Under the pieces are notes generated by a model. That model ran no database searches and was not told the DNA's origin. It saw only the letters and a list, made by a program, of their open reading frames with translations. Position numbers and translations under genes: made by a program. Shown here in pieces: positions 61,184 through 64,000 of a stretch of 64,000 bases of DNA. The stretch's first letter is position 1; every line of letters starts with the position of its first letter. Source of the stretch: CAVVEQ01 sp963804865. Its GTDB lineage: Bacteria > Chloroflexota > Anaerolineae > Anaerolineales > Anaerolineaceae. The stretch covers positions 1,054,001 through 1,118,000 of the forward strand of contig CAWDSH010000001.1 of the NCBI GenBank assembly GCA_963804865.1. The letters are read 5' to 3'.

Positions 61184-62773
61184 CTATTTATTAATTATGA
61201 AGGATTTTCCATTAAGGATACCCGAAGATATGACCTGCATCGTTTCTGAAAGGTCTGGCAATAAGTCTGCAGGCTTAAATTCCTTCAATCGCACAAAACC
61301 CCTCCAAATCCCATCCTCCTCGAGGAACTCATCGAATGGCAGGGATGTGCGGAAGAGCTGGAAATACAAAAATCGACGCGCGTTAGCTTGAAATTCTCCT
61401 CGAGTAACGACTTTGCTCGATGCGAGAAACTCCTCCAGCAAACGGCGGTATTCCATTTGCGATCCAGGAAAGAACACAGTAGGAAGTTGAGTAAACCGCG
61501 CTTTACCCGCGCATAGAACAGGAACGCCGAGGATGGATGCCTCAAGTCCGATCGTGGAATTATAGACCATGACGAACTTGGATTTCTGGATCAGCTCATA
61601 GGAGCTGAAATACTCGCTCGAATCGACGAAATGAACATTGGGCAGCTTATCAACATCATGTTTTTTCACCCAATCCGCAACGCTCTCGCGGCTTTCCTTA
61701 CCCAGGCGGTCCTCATCGGGATGGGCGCGGATAATAAAGAAGGTCTCGGTATGATCTTTGATAAAACCCAGTACATCATCCAACCAGGCAAACATATGCG
61801 GGTAAAGCACATTCGCATGACCCTGGCTGGTATCAAAAACCACATTGGTGAAAACTGGCACAATCTGTTTGAATCTGTCCGCCTTTTCCAGGAATTCAGA
61901 CGACAAGGCCTGCATTTTCGGCCAGAAGCGAATCCCCGCCATTGAAAACTCACCTTGAAATCGTTGCGCAAGGTAATCATCAAGACGCTTGTTTTGTTCA
62001 GCATTAAGGTTGAAAGAATCTGGAATGTCGATCGGGTATGCTGTAGCTTCACCATCTGTAAAATATCCAGAAAATGGTTGAAGAGCAACCTCATGGCTGA
62101 TCACTCGAATTCCTCTCCGGGAGGCGATGTGACGTACCACCGCTTCAGGGAAGAACTGTCCATTGAAGACGACCACACCCTGAGGTTTGAGCACTTCTAT
62201 GCAATTATCGAATTTGACCGCAATATTCCATGAAGATCGGATGAAATGGCGGAAGAATTCCCGTGTCGATGCGTCATCTTCGAGATTGTGACGGCGTAAA
62301 GTCCAGCGCAGGGATGGGAGCGCAAGCTCACCCAGGGGTAAATCCCGGAATTGGAATTTCATCAGTTGATCAAGAGAGAGGGATTCAATCTGATTTTCCA
62401 ACTCTGTATCCTGTATGTATTCAAACCAGGTATGGTCAGCCTGGCCAAACAAAACTTTTGATTGATTCTGGCACGCCCGGCACGGTGGCTCTGAAGCCGG
62501 ATCATCCCGGTCCGTCCCTAGAACGCAACGCGTCATGCCGCTTCTGCAAATGAAATGGTGCACAGGAATACCCTGCAAGTGGAGAGACCAGGCAGCCAGC
62601 AAAGAAAATGCCGCATTGAGACTTAAGGCTTCTATGCGGGTGGATGCATTGAAAAAGATGACTGGCGCTATTCCTGAATTGGCAGTCGAATGATCAAAAA
62701 TCCTGCGGGTAAAAGACTTGATGCGCTGGTTGGATTGAAAATGAGCAAGTTTCCGATCGATGCGATCTCTCAC
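61184..62773 (-). CDS. Capsule-polysaccharide-type GT-B protein (KpsS-like)
   Basis: A 529-residue protein. The C-terminal half has TNVVFDTSQGH, FFIIRAHPDE and MVYNSTIGLEASILGVPVL, the Capsule_synth/KpsS-like GT-B signature, where the donor site lies. The N-terminal ~200 residues contain four Cys (CRSGM, CVLG, CRAC) that might bind a metal and fit no family I know. A lipid-linked glycan initiator or Kdo-type transferase role is an inference from KpsS. It lies 51 bp before the carrier gene. Confidence 0.68.
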   Translation of the reverse strand: MRDRIDRKLAHFQSNQRIKSFTRRIFDHSTANSGIAPVIFFNASTRIEALSLNAAFSLLAAWSLHLQGIPVHHFICRSGMTRCVLGTDRDDPASEPPCRACQNQSKVLFGQADHTWFEYIQDTELENQIESLSLDQLMKFQFRDLPLGELALPSLRWTLRRHNLEDDASTREFFRHFIRSSWNIAVKFDNCIEVLKPQGVVVFNGQFFPEAVVRHIASRRGIRVISHEVALQPFSGYFTDGEATAYPIDIPDSFNLNAEQNKRLDDYLAQRFQGEFSMAGIRFWPKMQALSSEFLEKADRFKQIVPVFTNVVFDTSQGHANVLYPHMFAWLDDVLGFIKDHTETFFIIRAHPDEDRLGKESRESVADWVKKHDVDKLPNVHFVDSSEYFSSYELIQKSKFVMVYNSTIGLEASILGVPVLCAGKARFTQLPTVFFPGSQMEYRRLLEEFLASSKVVTRGEFQANARRFLYFQLFRTSLPFDEFLEEDGIWRGFVRLKEFKPADLLPDLSETMQVISSGILNGKSFIINK

Positions 62774-62792
62774 AGGGTATTGCCTTTTACTT

Positions 62793-64000
62793 TCATGGCT
62801 GGCAGTCTGGGGAATTCTCCTTGACTTCGGTCAGGAGATAGCGGTCAGGATAAGCGGAGTAGTAGCTTCTATCCTCCAATATGGGATAATCCGTTCCAAA
62901 ATGGGTATTCAGAAGGATCCTGAAGATATTTACCGGTGTTATGGTGGAATAAATTTCTCCATTGCCTAGTTTGGGATCGAATACAGCAATGAGATTCTCC
63001 ATCCGATTCTCATCGCGCATACCATGATCTGAAAGCAGGATAATCACAGGAGGAGTTTGCGAATCCTCAATCAGAGTCTTTATCAAGGGCAACATCACAG
63101 TATTGGTATATTCCAGGTTCTTTATAAATCCATCCTGGTAATATTCCTCGCTGATGGGTTGATTTAGAGCTTCGCGGTAATAACGATCATCCAGGCGAAT
63201 ACTGCCATCCGCTTCATAGATGTACGGTGGATGCGGGATCATTAGATGAGCATATACAAACTTCAAACCATCATCCTCTGGCAGAGTGCTTAAGATCGTG
63301 AGAGTGTTTTCCACCCTGCTCACGTGTTGACTGTATGGAAATGTGATGGTACTTAATAGCTGTGATAATGATTGCGGATGTAGGTCAATGGGCAGACGCA
63401 GCATTGTGGTTTTTACCAGCATCGCTTCAAATGGCTGAAATCGCAAATCGAAAAATGATGCCGGTTGAATCGCATAATAATGGTCTGCGTCGGGGATCTC
63501 ACTGAAACCAAAGCCATTTTCAAAAGCTGTCAATTCGTAACCAAGTGCGCTCAATTGCTCCCTTACCAGGCTGTGCTTGATGCCTTGTTCAAGGACATCA
63601 TCGATGGAAATATTTGTCTCCAATTCCGGTATGTATTGCATATTGAGGAAACTTGCCAGCGAAAGCCTGGTCTGGGCATAATTGCTCCGGCTGCAATCTG
63701 CAACAACAAATCTCAAATTCTCCAATTCATCCAGAAATTCCGAATTGTCAAATCCCAGGTTAGCGAACAGGGCATCCTGCCTGCCGTACATATCCAAAAC
63801 AATTACATAAATATCGGGGAGTGAATCTTCATTCTCCGTTTGAAGTGATTGTTTGGATTGAGCTCGAATTGATGCCTGCCATTCCGAAAGCGCTGCGTCA
63901 ACTTGCTGATTTCCACCCTCCGGACGTGAAGAGCGGAATTCGTACCTGAAGATGTTTATCACTGGGAGTGCAACCAAGATGATCGAAATCACGTTGAGCG
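62793..64000 (-). CDS. AlkP-superfamily (sulfatase/phosphotransferase-like) protein, N-terminus beyond the window
   Basis: The visible ~402 codons begin inside a transmembrane helix (LNVISIILVALPVINIF), so more helices probably precede the window edge. The catalytic domain has PDIYVIVLDMYGR (metal Asp), a probable Thr nucleophile in NYAQTRLSLASF, HLMIPHPPYIY and LLSDHGMRDE. This resembles lipoteichoic-acid-synthase or phosphoethanolamine-transferase-like members that modify glycans outside the membrane. It is the first gene seen of the leftward glycan cluster. Specificity is unknown. Confidence 0.75.
   Translation of the reverse strand, partial: LNVISIILVALPVINIFRYEFRSSRPEGGNQQVDAALSEWQASIRAQSKQSLQTENEDSLPDIYVIVLDMYGRQDALFANLGFDNSEFLDELENLRFVVADCSRSNYAQTRLSLASFLNMQYIPELETNISIDDVLEQGIKHSLVREQLSALGYELTAFENGFGFSEIPDADHYYAIQPASFFDLRFQPFEAMLVKTTMLRLPIDLHPQSLSQLLSTITFPYSQHVSRVENTLTILSTLPEDDGLKFVYAHLMIPHPPYIYEADGSIRLDDRYYREALNQPISEEYYQDGFIKNLEYTNTVMLPLIKTLIEDSQTPPVIILLSDHGMRDENRMENLIAVFDPKLGNGEIYSTITPVNIFRILLNTHFGTDYPILEDRSYYSAYPDRYLLTEVKENSPDCQP

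Overview
The window reads as chromosomal DNA of a Chloroflexota bacterium, most likely class Anaerolineae. The reasons are the housekeeping gene order (nusA-rnpM-infB-rbfA-nrnA-truB-ribF-thyX), a class A penicillin-binding protein with a Thr/Pro/Glu-rich tail, paired c-di-AMP-receptor-like proteins, DUF4388/GTPase signalling genes, and intermediate base composition. This placement is an inference from gene content, not from a database match. I see no insertion sequence, prophage, CRISPR array or rRNA.

Layout. 1-12 kb: 5' part of gyrB, two membrane proteins, a JAMM (M67) protease, plsY, an MBL hydrolase, a polar amino-acid ABC transporter with an internal terminator, a PHP phosphoesterase, tRNA-Leu(TAA), a DUF5679 zinc ribbon, a long-form formate-THF ligase, an AMMECR1 protein and two tandem PII-like c-di-AMP receptors. 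12-20 kb: an interrupted six-hairpin glycosidase, an interrupted PBP1 and a 740-residue protein that looks like a decayed DNA methylase. 20-30 kb: a long leftward operon for transcription/translation factors and cofactors, ending in a tandem-domain ThyX and a CPBP protease. 30-35 kb: PIN-TRAM, cysS, rlmB, then serS behind a T-box. 35-39 kb: a TPP-riboswitch operon thiN-thiB-thiP. 39-46 kb: V4R, a small GTPase and DUF4388 (a likely signalling module), a helicase-associated-domain protein, a KBL-type aminotransferase and a membrane protein.

46-64 kb is one leftward surface-glycan cluster of tightly packed or overlapping genes: glycosyltransferases, FkbM methyltransferase, SDR and 2-hydroxyacid dehydrogenases, a NeuA-like cytidylyltransferase, two N-acyltransferases, a DUF4910 aminopeptidase-like protein, a SerRS-like amino acid:carrier-protein ligase with its carrier protein, a KpsS-like protein and an AlkP-superfamily transferase. 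I suggest the central block (55.5-61.1 kb) charges an amino acid onto a carrier and moves it to an amino sugar. The carrier has Leu where the phosphopantetheine Ser should be, which is the strangest single residue in the window.

Twelve reading-frame breaks occur. Eleven are explained by one extra base in a short homopolymer (2-4 nt) and one by a missing base. Eight fall within 47.0-58.4 kb and none between 16.0 and 36.2 kb. They could be sequencing or consensus errors, or decay of the glycan cluster. Broken genes are listed as single features of type pseudogene, meaning 'frame interrupted as given', not proven non-functional.
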